64,000 nucleotides of DNA from Methylomonas sp. 11b (GTDB lineage Bacteria > Pseudomonadota > Gammaproteobacteria > Methylococcales > Methylomonadaceae): contig NZ_KI911557.1 in the NCBI RefSeq assembly GCF_000515215.1, positions 5,203,741 to 5,267,740 of the forward strand. Direction: 5' to 3'. Position numbers and translations under genes: made by a program. Under the pieces are notes generated by a model. That model ran no database searches. It saw nothing but the letters and a program-made list of their open reading frames with translations, and was not told the origin of the DNA. Positions 54,640 through 63,912 of this stretch are shown one piece after another (position 1 is the first letter of the stretch; each line of letters begins with the position of its first letter).

Positions 54640-56790
54640 CTAACCGCCGCTGACTATCATGGCTCGCGCCTGGTTCTTCAGATTTATCGCGTTTTGCATG
54701 AGTGTCGAGCGGTTTGGATAAAACTTATTCGTTGCTTGTGTTTCGTAATAAAGCGCTTGCTGCAATTTGTCCAACGCATCCGGATAGGGATTGATGACAG
54801 CTTCCTTGAGCACGTCGATAGCGTCCTGAGTATCGGCAATCGCCAGTTTCAAGGTTTTGACGCTTTGATCGCCGCTCAACGCCATCGCTTTTTGGTCCAA
54901 AAGATTAGAGCTGCGGATGTTTTCCAGTACGTTGATGGAGCGCAGGAATAAAGCGACGGCAATCACTTGCGACGAATCCAGTTTGCCTTGGCGGTTGGCT
55001 TTACTCGAGGTGAATGCGCCCGGCGAACTGTTAAAGGCATCGGAACTGTAAAACGCCACAGTCTCTTCCAGTGTCGTCACACTGTTATTGTGGAAGAACG
55101 GTGCGGTATCGGCAGCTTCGATGAGTGATGGGGTGTTGAAGCGATTCAAACCATGGTGACCTGCTGGGCGCGTGGTGGTGCCGGCCGGTGCGACACTGCC
55201 GTCGCTGTAACAGATTTCGTTAAAGTTCGGACCACAATCGGTTTGTAGTGTTTGTCCGAAACCGCCATCGTAGGCCAGATTTGGATCGGCCAAATGATGC
55301 AACTGGTCGCGCATACGCTCTACGCCAGTGTCGCGCGTTGGATTGGCATTGGTGGTGGAGCTGATGCCGCCGGCGTTGGAGTGGCAGCCATTGCAGTTGC
55401 CGGTGGTGCCGAATAACACCGTACCGTCGGCAAGTTTCGGATTGTTTTTAGTGTTGAACAATAACAAGCCGTTTTGCACCAGCGGCGACTTGAAATACAT
55501 ATTGGCAAGATTGATTTCTTCGCTGCGGCCCAGGGACAGCATATAAGCTTCCAACGCATCCAGCTCGGCTTCGGTAGGCATTCTAAAGTCGATGTTTTCA
55601 GCGCGAATCAGGGTTTTGGGCAAATGCTGTTTGATAGCCCCCTTGGCAAAATCTCGCAGCGATCCGCCCTCGGGTGCGCCGTCTCCCGACCAACCGATAG
55701 CATGCGTATGTGTACCGGATTGCTGTGCTTCGGGGTCGTGAGCGTTGAAATAATCCGTATCCTGAGTGAATTCGCCGTTGCCGTAGCCTGGGTTGATGGT
55801 TTTTTCAAAGGTTAAGGTGTTGGCTATACCCAGCAGATGCGACGAGCTACGCAGTACCGGTGGTCTATCGAAGCCATCGACATTGGCCACGAATAAGCCA
55901 AACTGTCTGAGCAGCGCAGGTTTTTCCAGATCGGCTAATACCGGATTGGTTTCGGCTACAAACAGCGGATCGGTTTTCGGCAGCTTGGCGATGTAACTGG
56001 GATCGATGGTATGGTTGTTGTCCGGCCTGTGGCAGGTGGCGCAGGTACGACCGTTGCCGTTAAAGGTTTGTTCGGTAAACAGCTGTTGCCCGGCGGCGAT
56101 CAGTTGTGTCAGTTGTTCTGGAGAGGTGGCAGCCGAGGCAGTCACAGCCGCTTGCGCGGTTTTGGGTAATAAAAATTCGAACGCCGCTTGTGCGGGACGG
56201 GCGTTCTCTTCTGTCGTTACGGAGCCTACCGTTGCCGCCGGCCAATAGCGCTCGGTGTAATATAGCCGTTGCAGTAAGCTTGGCGAGCCGAATAACAGGC
56301 CGCCGGTTTGCGGTGTCTCTCCGGCCTTGGCAATCGCGACGGCATCCATCGTAAAGCCGGTGAAGCGGTCGCGGTCCAGTTGGGTTGTCAGTAAGTGTTT
56401 ATTTTCATGGGCTGACAATGGGCCAATTTTGACCGCTTTGTCGTTTAGGTTATTGCCGGATTTGTGATTATCCAGCAGCCAAACATCGTATTCTTCTTGA
56501 TTGGATAAGCCGCTGACCGCCACTCTTAATTGGCCATTCACCAGATTCAATGCCGCTTCACCATTGGCAGCGGTAAATTGCCTGGATTGCGCTCGCGAAA
56601 AACCCAAGCCGACACGCAAAACCTCTAAGTTTCCTTGTTGTTCGTGCGCACTTTTCCAGCGCTCGTAGACTTTACTTAACGCATCGACATTGCCGTGGCC
56701 GGTGAAAGGGGCTTCCGGTTTGGGGGTGAGAGCGTAGCCCAAGGCGATTGCGGCGACAAAAGCCAAAGGAATTTTTAATTGTTTTTTCAT
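54640..56790 (-). CDS. Large di-heme cytochrome c peroxidase-like (MauG/SACCP-type) protein
   Basis: 716 residues from ATG 56790 with AGGAT upstream (an extension to 56859 lacks a signal). N-terminal signal/anchor (QLKIPLAFVAAIALGYALTP), then about 200 residues of unrecognised domain (anti-sigma-like or cupredoxin-like strands), then a MauG/CcpA-type region with two heme c sites, CATCH at 250-254 and CNGCH at 466-470. The size resembles the surface-associated di-heme peroxidase of Methylococcus, a copper-responsive protein, but that match is from memory. Upstream lies a sigma-54 promoter. Confidence 0.8.
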   Translation of the reverse strand: MKKQLKIPLAFVAAIALGYALTPKPEAPFTGHGNVDALSKVYERWKSAHEQQGNLEVLRVGLGFSRAQSRQFTAANGEAALNLVNGQLRVAVSGLSNQEEYDVWLLDNHKSGNNLNDKAVKIGPLSAHENKHLLTTQLDRDRFTGFTMDAVAIAKAGETPQTGGLLFGSPSLLQRLYYTERYWPAATVGSVTTEENARPAQAAFEFLLPKTAQAAVTASAATSPEQLTQLIAAGQQLFTEQTFNGNGRTCATCHRPDNNHTIDPSYIAKLPKTDPLFVAETNPVLADLEKPALLRQFGLFVANVDGFDRPPVLRSSSHLLGIANTLTFEKTINPGYGNGEFTQDTDYFNAHDPEAQQSGTHTHAIGWSGDGAPEGGSLRDFAKGAIKQHLPKTLIRAENIDFRMPTEAELDALEAYMLSLGRSEEINLANMYFKSPLVQNGLLLFNTKNNPKLADGTVLFGTTGNCNGCHSNAGGISSTTNANPTRDTGVERMRDQLHHLADPNLAYDGGFGQTLQTDCGPNFNEICYSDGSVAPAGTTTRPAGHHGLNRFNTPSLIEAADTAPFFHNNSVTTLEETVAFYSSDAFNSSPGAFTSSKANRQGKLDSSQVIAVALFLRSINVLENIRSSNLLDQKAMALSGDQSVKTLKLAIADTQDAIDVLKEAVINPYPDALDKLQQALYYETQATNKFYPNRSTLMQNAINLKNQARAMIVSGG

Positions 56791-56926
56791 GCTTATAATC
56801 CTGGGTTGAGCTAAATAAGGCTGATGCGGCGGACAACGACGGGATTTGATAGAAAGCACGGTTCCGGATGTTTCTGATCATGGTAACCAATTAAATTGTG
56901 TTCCAGCGCGGCATCCCCCAGGCAAA

Positions 56927-56942
56927 AGCAATAGCTATGCCT
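56927..56942 (-). promoter_or_regulatory. Sigma-54 (-24/-12) promoter of the peroxidase gene
   Basis: Read on the minus strand, AGGCATAGCTATTGCT: GG and GC are ten bases apart, with GGCAT and TTGCT matching the consensus. Transcription would start near 56917, leaving a leader of about 127 bases. Confidence 0.7.
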
Positions 56943-57109
56943 GATTGTGTTTTATAGTAAGCCGATAGAAAAAAACCATATAAATCAATGATAAGAAGTT
57001 ATTGAGTTCTGGTTTTATCAGCCGTGAACAAGCATGAGCGGGTCGCTAGATGATTTTTTCGATATGTCAAACTTCTAGCTTTCGGATAAATGGGTCATAT
57101 GCCCTATAT

Positions 57110-57127
57110 CTGTGTTATATGACACAG
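57110..57127. promoter_or_regulatory. 18-bp palindrome, possible activator site
   Basis: CTGTGT-TATATG-ACACAG is a perfect 6-6-6 inverted repeat about 170 bases upstream of the -24 element, a distance suited to a sigma-54 enhancer-binding protein. The motif TGTGTNATATG recurs at 60484-60494. It also resembles a CRP-type site (TGTG-N8-CACA). Confidence 0.5.
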
Positions 57128-57478
57128 TCATTTAGATTGCCGACGCTATAAGTACTTTAAGCTTTCGCTAAACAGTATGTTTTAGAGGCTTTTGACAGGA
57201 AATATTTTTTTGTATTGCAAATTCCAGCATGATTTCTCCGGTTTTTGGGTGTGGACTCCTCCGGTAGGCGCGTTTTGGCTATTTAGCGTGTCGGAAAATG
57301 GGTTATTTACCTTAAATTACAGATGCTCGAAGTTCTGCGGTCGGACTGAGTGGCTTGCGGCGCAACTGTTTTCAGTGGACGTGGATCGGCTGTTCCCGAT
57401 TAATGGCTGGAAAATTAATCGCTTTGAGTAGGCCGGGGTTTCGGGACATGAATCCCGTTTCCCAGCCCTTAATTTAAG

Positions 57479-59008
57479 CTAGTTTTCGTAGCCAAACTCG
57501 TTTATGAATGGTTGCAGCTCAGGCAGGATGGTGGTGTATTCCGCTCGATAATGCTGCCAACGGCCAACTGATGATGAATATAAAGGTTGCGCGACCTGGC
57601 TAAAACTGGGGCTGGCGATGTACTTGCCGCCTGCTTTTTTATGGAATTCGGCGACCGCCGGATCCCACTCCAAACCAATAAAATCAAACACCTTTCGGAA
57701 TGCCGGTTCGAAATCAAATACCGCGTCTTCGTATCGGAACTCGATAAAACGCATCGTTAATTTCGGTCTGATAGTCAGCCACCAGTCCATGACTTGCGCA
57801 TAAAACCGGGCAGTACTTTCCCAGCTTAGTAATTGCACCGTTGATGGCGTCGGCAACATGGTTTGCATGAAGCAGCTCAAGCAAACGTCGCGCGGATCGC
57901 GCAGCAAAAATACCAGTTTGGCGTCCGGAAAAATGCAGTTGATCAAGCCTAGATCGATGGTGTTCATCGTCGTCTTATCCAGCAATAATCGGGTGCCGAT
58001 CTTATCGCCGTACAAGGCGCGGGCCCGGTGCCAGTAAAACGCACGTAAGTGTTGTACGCCTGCTAAATCAAGTTTGCGTAGTTGCTCGGCGACGTGACCT
58101 TGTCCATTCGACATTCGCTTAAGTTCCTTCGCCATCGAGATAACCAGATCGGTTTCGTCCGCAACAAAAATTTCCGGATGGGCGGCCAGCACTTCCTGGG
58201 TTAGGGTAGTGCCGGTACGCATAAAGCCCAACAGAAAAACCGGCGCAGGTTGGTCGGCTGGAAACTCGGTATGGGTCCAGCGTCCCAGTAGTTCGCTATC
58301 AAATTCCGTCTTATGTATTTCCAGCATTTTTGGAACTAAGCTGGCGTCTTGGCGTTTTACTTCCGGCAGGCGCGGCGCCTGTTCGGCGGCTGCATGCAAA
58401 TGCGGGAAAACCTGATCATATTGTCCAAGTTTGTCCAGAATCCGAGCCAGCTCTTTATTGGCTCGGAACCTTTCTTCGGTGGTCAATAAGGCGTTTTGCA
58501 ATACCTTTTCCAAACGTTGTTTGGCTTCTTGGTTCAGGCCATCGGCAGCTTCCAGAGTGGCGAGTAAAATCGACAGTACTGCGCTGTTCGGCGCCAATTT
58601 CAATGCCTGTCTACCGGCTGCGAGGGCGGGTTTTTTCTGATTTAGACGAGAGTAGGTCAAGGCCAGCAATTGATAGCCGCGCAATTGCCCCGGATTAATT
58701 TGCACGGCTTGTTTGCATAGCTCCAGCGCACCGGGAAAGTCATTCCAATACTGCAATTGGTCGACCATATCCAGGGCCAAACCGATGTCGCGGCTTTTCC
58801 GGGCTTTTTTTAAAAGCAGTTGCCCCGACTGATGAAGGTGTGCCAAACCTTCCTCGCGCTTCCCTAGCCAGCACAGCGATTGTCCCAGGCAAGCCTTGAT
58901 TTGCGGATCTTTAGGGCTATCCTCGGCCGCCTTGCTAAACCATGCCACGGCTTCGCTGAAGTTCTTCTGTTGGACGGCGGCTTGGCCGAGTTGCATGAAT
59001 GGGGTCAT
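57479..59008 (-). CDS. TPR-containing sulfotransferase
   Basis: 509 residues. Tetratricopeptide repeats fill residues 1-225 (QAAVQQKNFSEAVAWFSKAAEDSPKDPQIKACLGQ and similar). The C-terminal half is a sulfotransferase: the PAPS 5'-phosphosulfate loop in LGFMRTGTTLTQEVLAAHPEI near residue 263, and the 3'-phosphate region around FLLRDPRDVCLSCFMQ. Such enzymes sulfate peptides or glycans; the target may be a surface protein or exopolysaccharide of this region. No signal peptide. Confidence 0.88.
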   Translation of the reverse strand: MTPFMQLGQAAVQQKNFSEAVAWFSKAAEDSPKDPQIKACLGQSLCWLGKREEGLAHLHQSGQLLLKKARKSRDIGLALDMVDQLQYWNDFPGALELCKQAVQINPGQLRGYQLLALTYSRLNQKKPALAAGRQALKLAPNSAVLSILLATLEAADGLNQEAKQRLEKVLQNALLTTEERFRANKELARILDKLGQYDQVFPHLHAAAEQAPRLPEVKRQDASLVPKMLEIHKTEFDSELLGRWTHTEFPADQPAPVFLLGFMRTGTTLTQEVLAAHPEIFVADETDLVISMAKELKRMSNGQGHVAEQLRKLDLAGVQHLRAFYWHRARALYGDKIGTRLLLDKTTMNTIDLGLINCIFPDAKLVFLLRDPRDVCLSCFMQTMLPTPSTVQLLSWESTARFYAQVMDWWLTIRPKLTMRFIEFRYEDAVFDFEPAFRKVFDFIGLEWDPAVAEFHKKAGGKYIASPSFSQVAQPLYSSSVGRWQHYRAEYTTILPELQPFINEFGYEN

Positions 59009-59186
59009 GATGATTATGGTTTGCTAATTCAAGCTTCAAAAAAGGGTTGTGAGATGGCGTTCGGTGAATACCTCCCATTTGTTTTTGATATTTTACTTTA
59101 GGGGCGGGAGAGTGTGTCACTCAGGCGTAAGAGCCAAGGAAAAATGATTCTGACGACTATTGTTATGTCATGATTTTTGCGCAGAT

Positions 59187-59217
59187 ACCTGCTCGGCCGA
59201 GCATGGGCCGAACAGGT
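59187..59217 (-). terminator. Hairpin after the PEP-CTERM gene at 59243
   Basis: ACCTG (59187-59191) and CAGGT (59213-59217) enclose TCGGCC/GGCCGA. No T-run on the minus strand, so termination is likely but not certain. Confidence 0.5.
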
Positions 59218-59242
59218 TGATAGCGTCTAATGGCTTTTAGTG

Positions 59243-60241
59243 TTATGCCAGAGAGCGTTTACGACGTTGCAGGCCTATAAAACCGGTCAAAGCGCTGCCA
59301 AATAACCATACCGCACCCGGCACAGGAACGGCCGCAATTGTCAGTTGGTAGTCGTTGCGGGTTTCTATCCAGTCGCCTGCTTGAAAGCCGCCCAACATGA
59401 TGGTGTATATTTTGCCGGCCTCGGCGGTGAATGTAGCGCTATTTCCTACAACATCATCCAGTATTAGAGCGGTGAGTCCACTGCCGCCAAATGGATTGGG
59501 GTCGGTAATTTGGCTGTCATTATTGCCTACGGCTTGCGCGCTGGCTGGGTCTATCGAATGCCAGGTGCCGTGGTGAGAATAGTTGGTGGTTCCGGTATTT
59601 TTGCCTTCAAACACCGTAAAGCCATAATCGGGCGTTTCGTTAAGGGAGCCGTTACCCAGCAGGCTGGAAATCGAAAGAGTGACTGTCTGAGTGACGTTGG
59701 ACTTAAACAAGCCGATGTCAGTGTCGTGTTTCCAGCCCTCGGCTGCGCCGTCGTGCCATGCGCCTTGTGCAGTATCAATGTCGGCGTAGTTGAACGTCGT
59801 GCCGTCCGCAAGGACTGTGCCGCCGTAACGGGTGTTGGAATCCAGTCTGGATACTACCGCAGTTTCACCGGCACCGATGACCGCCGTCCAGTTTAATGTC
59901 TGTGTGCCTGAATAATTGAAGTTCGCATCGGTACGTGCATCGTTACCAACCCAGGGCACGGCCGCATTGCCTGCGCCCCCGGAGGTGACTTTTGTTGGGT
60001 TGTTGCTGGTAGTTGGACCATTGCCGCAGGTGCTGCCGGCCGCACCGCACGCATTGGTGCCGGTTCTCATCCAGCCATCCGTTCCATTGCCGCCAGACAC
60101 CAATGCTTTGGGGGCGGAACGGTCATGGTTGAACGCGTTATAAGAGACAGTGGCCGCGGCGGCGTCTGAGCTGGAAACAGCGGAGATGGCGATGCCGGTC
60201 ATAGCAAAAGCAACGGCCTGAGATAACTTGGTTTTTAGCAT
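59243..60241 (-). CDS. PEP-CTERM (VPVPG-type) sorting-signal protein
   Basis: 332 residues. Signal peptide (KLSQAVAFAMTGIAISAVSSSDAAAA), a long Asn/Gly/Thr-rich beta domain of about 270 residues with one likely disulfide (NACGAAGSTCG), and the sorting tail AAVPVPGAVWLFGSALTGFIGLQRRKR. Its location near a large surface peroxidase fits a cell-surface role. A near-consensus sigma-54 promoter lies upstream. Confidence 0.85.
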   Translation of the reverse strand: MLKTKLSQAVAFAMTGIAISAVSSSDAAAATVSYNAFNHDRSAPKALVSGGNGTDGWMRTGTNACGAAGSTCGNGPTTSNNPTKVTSGGAGNAAVPWVGNDARTDANFNYSGTQTLNWTAVIGAGETAVVSRLDSNTRYGGTVLADGTTFNYADIDTAQGAWHDGAAEGWKHDTDIGLFKSNVTQTVTLSISSLLGNGSLNETPDYGFTVFEGKNTGTTNYSHHGTWHSIDPASAQAVGNNDSQITDPNPFGGSGLTALILDDVVGNSATFTAEAGKIYTIMLGGFQAGDWIETRNDYQLTIAAVPVPGAVWLFGSALTGFIGLQRRKRSLA

Positions 60242-60389
60242 GTAATTCCTCGCAATAAAATATGTTTGCCGACTGGAAAGGGGGGGGGAGGGTGCCGGCC
60301 TTAGGTATATTTAGAAGCATGCATGGCGGCGCTGAAGCTGTTGCAAAAGCTTATTAACAACGACGACCAATTTATGTCTTCTAAGCAAT

Positions 60390-60406
60390 GTGTCTGGGTT
60401 AGACAC
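60390..60406. repeat. Perfect hairpin at the predicted transcription start
   Basis: GTGTCT-GGGTT-AGACAC. On the minus strand it begins within a base of the start site predicted from the sigma-54 promoter, so it would form the first structure of the leader; it may alternatively be an operator. Confidence 0.5.
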
Positions 60407-60417
60407 TTAGCGTTAAA

Positions 60418-60433
60418 AGCACATAGCGTGCCA
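60418..60433 (-). promoter_or_regulatory. Sigma-54 (-24/-12) promoter
   Basis: Read on the minus strand, TGGCACGCTATGTGCT: TGGCACG is a perfect -24 half and GTGCT differs from TTGCT at one base, with correct spacing. Leader of about 166 bases to the PEP-CTERM gene. Confidence 0.8.
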
Positions 60434-60654
60434 TTCATAACATGATGAAATATAAGGAAATAAATGCCTTCTGTTGTTTGAGTTGTGTGATATGCCGCAC
60501 TTTGCGTGAAATGGCCTAATTTCAACAGGAACGCTATTCATGTTCTCGCTGAAGGGTGTTTTAGCAAGCGGCCTAGCAAACGGTTATGATTTTATGTAAG
60601 AAATATCGGGGTATCTGACCCAGGGTGTAAAACGGGGCCAATCGGGCGGCACGG

Positions 60655-63600
60655 TCAAAAACCGAAAGTCCACGTCGCATTCAAGGTGCCTTCCCTTTCC
60701 AGTTGGTGCCCATTGAAATCGGTAGCAATCGGTTGCAGCCACTCGATGCTGAAACTGTGGCCGGCAAGTGGGCCGTCTGGCAGGGTGGCGTTTAAACCCA
60801 AACCGACGTCCCAAAAGCGTCCGCCATAGTTGCCGGGATGGTCCACTGTCGAGTTCAGCGAATGACTGCGGTTGAATTGACCCTTGATCGCACCTTGTTC
60901 GGAATAAATGCCGCGAACCGATGTAGAAAGCCAATCTAATATTTTGTAACTACCCCAAGCGGTGGATTGGAATGCGTCGCCCAGAGCATAACCAACACGA
61001 TTCCTATCTTGCAGGCGTTTGATGCCACTCATTTGTGCGCCCCAAGACCAGTCTGCAAATTGACCGGTGTAGGTCAAGCTGGGTCTGAAATCCCAAGTGC
61101 CGCTGCCGAGCTGCATGCCGTAATCCTGGACTTGGCTGGTCAGGGCGTCTTGCCCATCGACGGTGATTTCGTTACTGCCGGTGGGAGCGCTGACGCCGAG
61201 TCCTATATGAAGGTGATGGTTGGGCGTGTCGAAGGCCTTGAACATGGCGGTCATAATGGTATCGCCCAGGCCGCCGCTACTATGGCCGCTGCCATGTTCA
61301 TTACTAGCGGTGGAACCGGGAATGTTCGATAGCGACATTTTCATGTCCATGATTTGCGGCATCAACATCAAATTCAGCCAATCGGTGGGTGCATACATGA
61401 TGTCCAGCATGTGCATATTCATGCTCATTTCACTGGGACGCGAGGCGCATTGGTAGTTGCCGCAGGCTGAGTTCAACAAAGATGCGTCGTCCACCGTGCT
61501 CGAGCCAAATTGCATGCCGCCGGTTTGATTGGTGTAGGCGTACCGGTAGCCGACCATCAGCTCACCGGGCGTATTCATCATATGGCCGAACATAACGCCG
61601 GCGGGTAGTGGTGCGCCGTGGTTATGATGCAGGTGATGGGCATGTTCGCCGGCTTGCGAGCTTAGCGCGGACAGGTTGACGTTCAATCCGCCGTGTACCA
61701 TGTAATAGCTGTAGTCGGCGTAACTGTTATCCAGACCTCCACCTAATTTCAAACTGCTTTGCCGGGTGTAATACTCAAAGCCGGCATCCAGTGTCACACC
61801 TTTATTGAATTGTTTGCTGAAGGTAATCCCGCCGCTCAACGCGCCAAAATCCGCCAGGCGAAAATCGCTGGAATAATGTCCATCAGCGCGCGGCGCCAAA
61901 AAATACGGCGCAAAAAATTCGGCTTGCGACTGTGAGTAATAACGAAAGCTCGGCGTGACGGTAATGCCCATCGGTAAGGATTGATACCATTTGAGCTCCG
62001 CGGTGTGCGAATTTACCCCCCAGTCGTCCGCGTAAAATCGGTAATCAAAATGCACCGAGGCATCCAGGGAGGGAATATATTGGTTGATGCGGTTGGAAAT
62101 AGACCATTGATTGCGTAGGTCCGGTCTGACTTCCCGAAACAGCTCGGTACCGACCATTTCCAGTTTGGTGATGGCGTTCCAGTCGATGGACGCACCATTA
62201 GAGCCTTGATAGATTTGATAGTATTCTTCCGGCGTCACTTCGCCGCGGATGTACACGTATTTGTACGGGTTGCTCAAATAGCCGTTTTGCCGCGTGTAGC
62301 TGGCAGACGAATGGAACAGTGTGTTTTTGCTTAAAATTTGCGAAAAACCTAGATTAAAACCATGGGATGCGCTGGTCTCATTCAGTGCTTGATAATTGGG
62401 GGAATTGTCATTGTCGCCATGCGTGTGTTCGTCGGCTGCGCCGTGGGCGGCGTCAGTGCTTCGCGTAATTTGATTGCTGGAAACATTGTAACCGGCGGAT
62501 ACGGTACTTAGTTTGTTGTTAAATTCGTGGCTTAAAGTCACTGAGCCGAAATTGGAAATAAAGTCAGGTTCTTCGGACATGCCGCCGGAAAACGCCAGGG
62601 TGTTGTCGTCAAAATAATATTTGCCGCTGAAAGTCGGCATGGTGCGGGTTTCCAGCGGTTGTTGTTGATATTTTTGGACGATGGAGGACATCGGCGGAAT
62701 CATCCGATTCAGGACATTTCTATACGCATCGATCACCAACTGTTGAAACAAGTTGGCCTGCATGGCATTAATCGCTGAGACTTGTTGATTGTATTGGGCA
62801 ATTGTCGCGGCGTCGGCCCCAGTCAGCCGGGAATAACTGACGTCATCGAGGCGCATTTTGTAGGGCAGTCCGGGGGTTACAAATGAATCAGGCTCGCCAA
62901 CAAAATGAATCCAGACCGCGTAAATGTTTTTAAAGTCGTTCCCAAGCACCATGATGCCGTTAAAGCTGTCCGCGCTGGTATTGTTAACACTTTTGTAAGC
63001 TGCCCGTGTCGCATAGTTGGTGCCGTCTCCACTGGATAAATTGACATTTTGCGCTTGGCTGAAGCCTAAAATTTCCCAAGCACCTGTTCTCCTATTGCCA
63101 TTTGCTATCCCCCAAGGTGCGGAAAAACTCATGGAGTTTAAATCGAACGCCTGTCCGTCCTGAGCGCGAATATAAATTCCTGAAGAGTCGTTGTGATAAG
63201 CCACTTCATAGAGTGGAGTGACGCCGTCAGCGGCAAAATTATTCAGTTCCTGATGCAGATGGTTGGTTGGATTGGCATCGCTGACCACGCCAGTCACAAA
63301 CCCGGACTCTGCGTAGCAATCCGTGCAGACGCCCGTTGCGGCAATATTGGCATGACCGCCGTAAGCCGCTTGGCTCATACCATCGAAGTTTAAAGTGCCG
63401 TTGCTGGGCGATGGCGCTATCGAAAGCCCCGCCTGATCTTTAAGTGCATTAATCGTGGATAAAATTTGCGCCTGTCCTGGATCGTAAACATCCTTAAAGG
63501 CTTGGAAATTGTTTAGCCCGGCTGGGGTGGTGAGTGTTGCCGCGCTAACTCCGGCCGAAGCGGCCGAGACAATATCCACCAGGCTTAACACGCCATCATC

Positions 63601-63912
63601 GTAATTGAGCTGGTTTGCCATGGCTGCCGGCATACTAAATGCCGGCGTTGCCCCGCTGTAGGTGTCCCGGTCTATGCTAAACGACAACTCAAGCGTGTCC
63701 TTATAAGGCACGGTAAAGTCGGCGTGATAGACGTCAACCGCCATGCGATTATCGCTTTCCTGATAGTGGCCGTATTGAAAATTGGCTTCCGCTTGCGCAG
63801 CGGGTGTGGCGCCGTGGGCTTGGAGCCCTGGCAGTGCCAGAGCGGCTGAAGTCAGCGCGGCAAGCGCCTTGTGCTTATCGCTAGTTACAGCCACAGCCGC
63901 CACCACTGCCAT
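60655..63912 (-). CDS. Double outer-membrane beta-barrel protein (DUF3570 plus His/Met-rich barrel)
   Basis: 1085 residues; a stop codon directly precedes this ATG, so the start cannot lie further upstream. N-terminal signal (KHKALAALTSAALALPGLQAHG), then a DUF3570-type barrel (MAVDVYHADFTVPYKDTLELSFSIDRDTYSGATP at the start; the usual barrel half YYQIYQGSNGASIDW...VHFDYRFYADDWGVNSH around 560-640). From about residue 750 a second barrel follows that is normally a separate protein: HAHHLHHNHG, MVGYRYAYTNQTGGM, MSMNMHMLDIMYAPTDWLNLMLMPQIMDM, ending in TWTFGF. The His and Met runs suggest copper or other metal binding. It overlaps the DUF4266 gene by 32 bases. Confidence 0.85.
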   Translation of the reverse strand: MAVVAAVAVTSDKHKALAALTSAALALPGLQAHGATPAAQAEANFQYGHYQESDNRMAVDVYHADFTVPYKDTLELSFSIDRDTYSGATPAFSMPAAMANQLNYDDGVLSLVDIVSAASAGVSAATLTTPAGLNNFQAFKDVYDPGQAQILSTINALKDQAGLSIAPSPSNGTLNFDGMSQAAYGGHANIAATGVCTDCYAESGFVTGVVSDANPTNHLHQELNNFAADGVTPLYEVAYHNDSSGIYIRAQDGQAFDLNSMSFSAPWGIANGNRRTGAWEILGFSQAQNVNLSSGDGTNYATRAAYKSVNNTSADSFNGIMVLGNDFKNIYAVWIHFVGEPDSFVTPGLPYKMRLDDVSYSRLTGADAATIAQYNQQVSAINAMQANLFQQLVIDAYRNVLNRMIPPMSSIVQKYQQQPLETRTMPTFSGKYYFDDNTLAFSGGMSEEPDFISNFGSVTLSHEFNNKLSTVSAGYNVSSNQITRSTDAAHGAADEHTHGDNDNSPNYQALNETSASHGFNLGFSQILSKNTLFHSSASYTRQNGYLSNPYKYVYIRGEVTPEEYYQIYQGSNGASIDWNAITKLEMVGTELFREVRPDLRNQWSISNRINQYIPSLDASVHFDYRFYADDWGVNSHTAELKWYQSLPMGITVTPSFRYYSQSQAEFFAPYFLAPRADGHYSSDFRLADFGALSGGITFSKQFNKGVTLDAGFEYYTRQSSLKLGGGLDNSYADYSYYMVHGGLNVNLSALSSQAGEHAHHLHHNHGAPLPAGVMFGHMMNTPGELMVGYRYAYTNQTGGMQFGSSTVDDASLLNSACGNYQCASRPSEMSMNMHMLDIMYAPTDWLNLMLMPQIMDMKMSLSNIPGSTASNEHGSGHSSGGLGDTIMTAMFKAFDTPNHHLHIGLGVSAPTGSNEITVDGQDALTSQVQDYGMQLGSGTWDFRPSLTYTGQFADWSWGAQMSGIKRLQDRNRVGYALGDAFQSTAWGSYKILDWLSTSVRGIYSEQGAIKGQFNRSHSLNSTVDHPGNYGGRFWDVGLGLNATLPDGPLAGHSFSIEWLQPIATDFNGHQLEREGTLNATWTFGF

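Larger units (their letters stand above)
56791..57478. other. 688-bp intergenic regulatory region
   Basis: Holds the sigma-54 promoter (56927-56942) and palindrome (57110-57127) for the peroxidase gene, described separately. A 79-residue frame on the + strand (57192-57431) shows no signal, motif or ribosome binding site and is probably not a gene. Confidence 0.55.
60242..60654. other. 413-bp intergenic region with sigma-54 promoter
   Basis: Contains the promoter at 60418-60433, the hairpin at 60390-60406 and an upstream motif at 60484-60500 (listed apart), plus a G9 run near 60283 in the leader. No gene found. Confidence 0.6.

Noticed and set aside
57192..57431. 79-residue frame in the peroxidase upstream region
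   Set aside because: No motif, signal or translation signal; Trp/Phe-rich composition typical of a chance frame.
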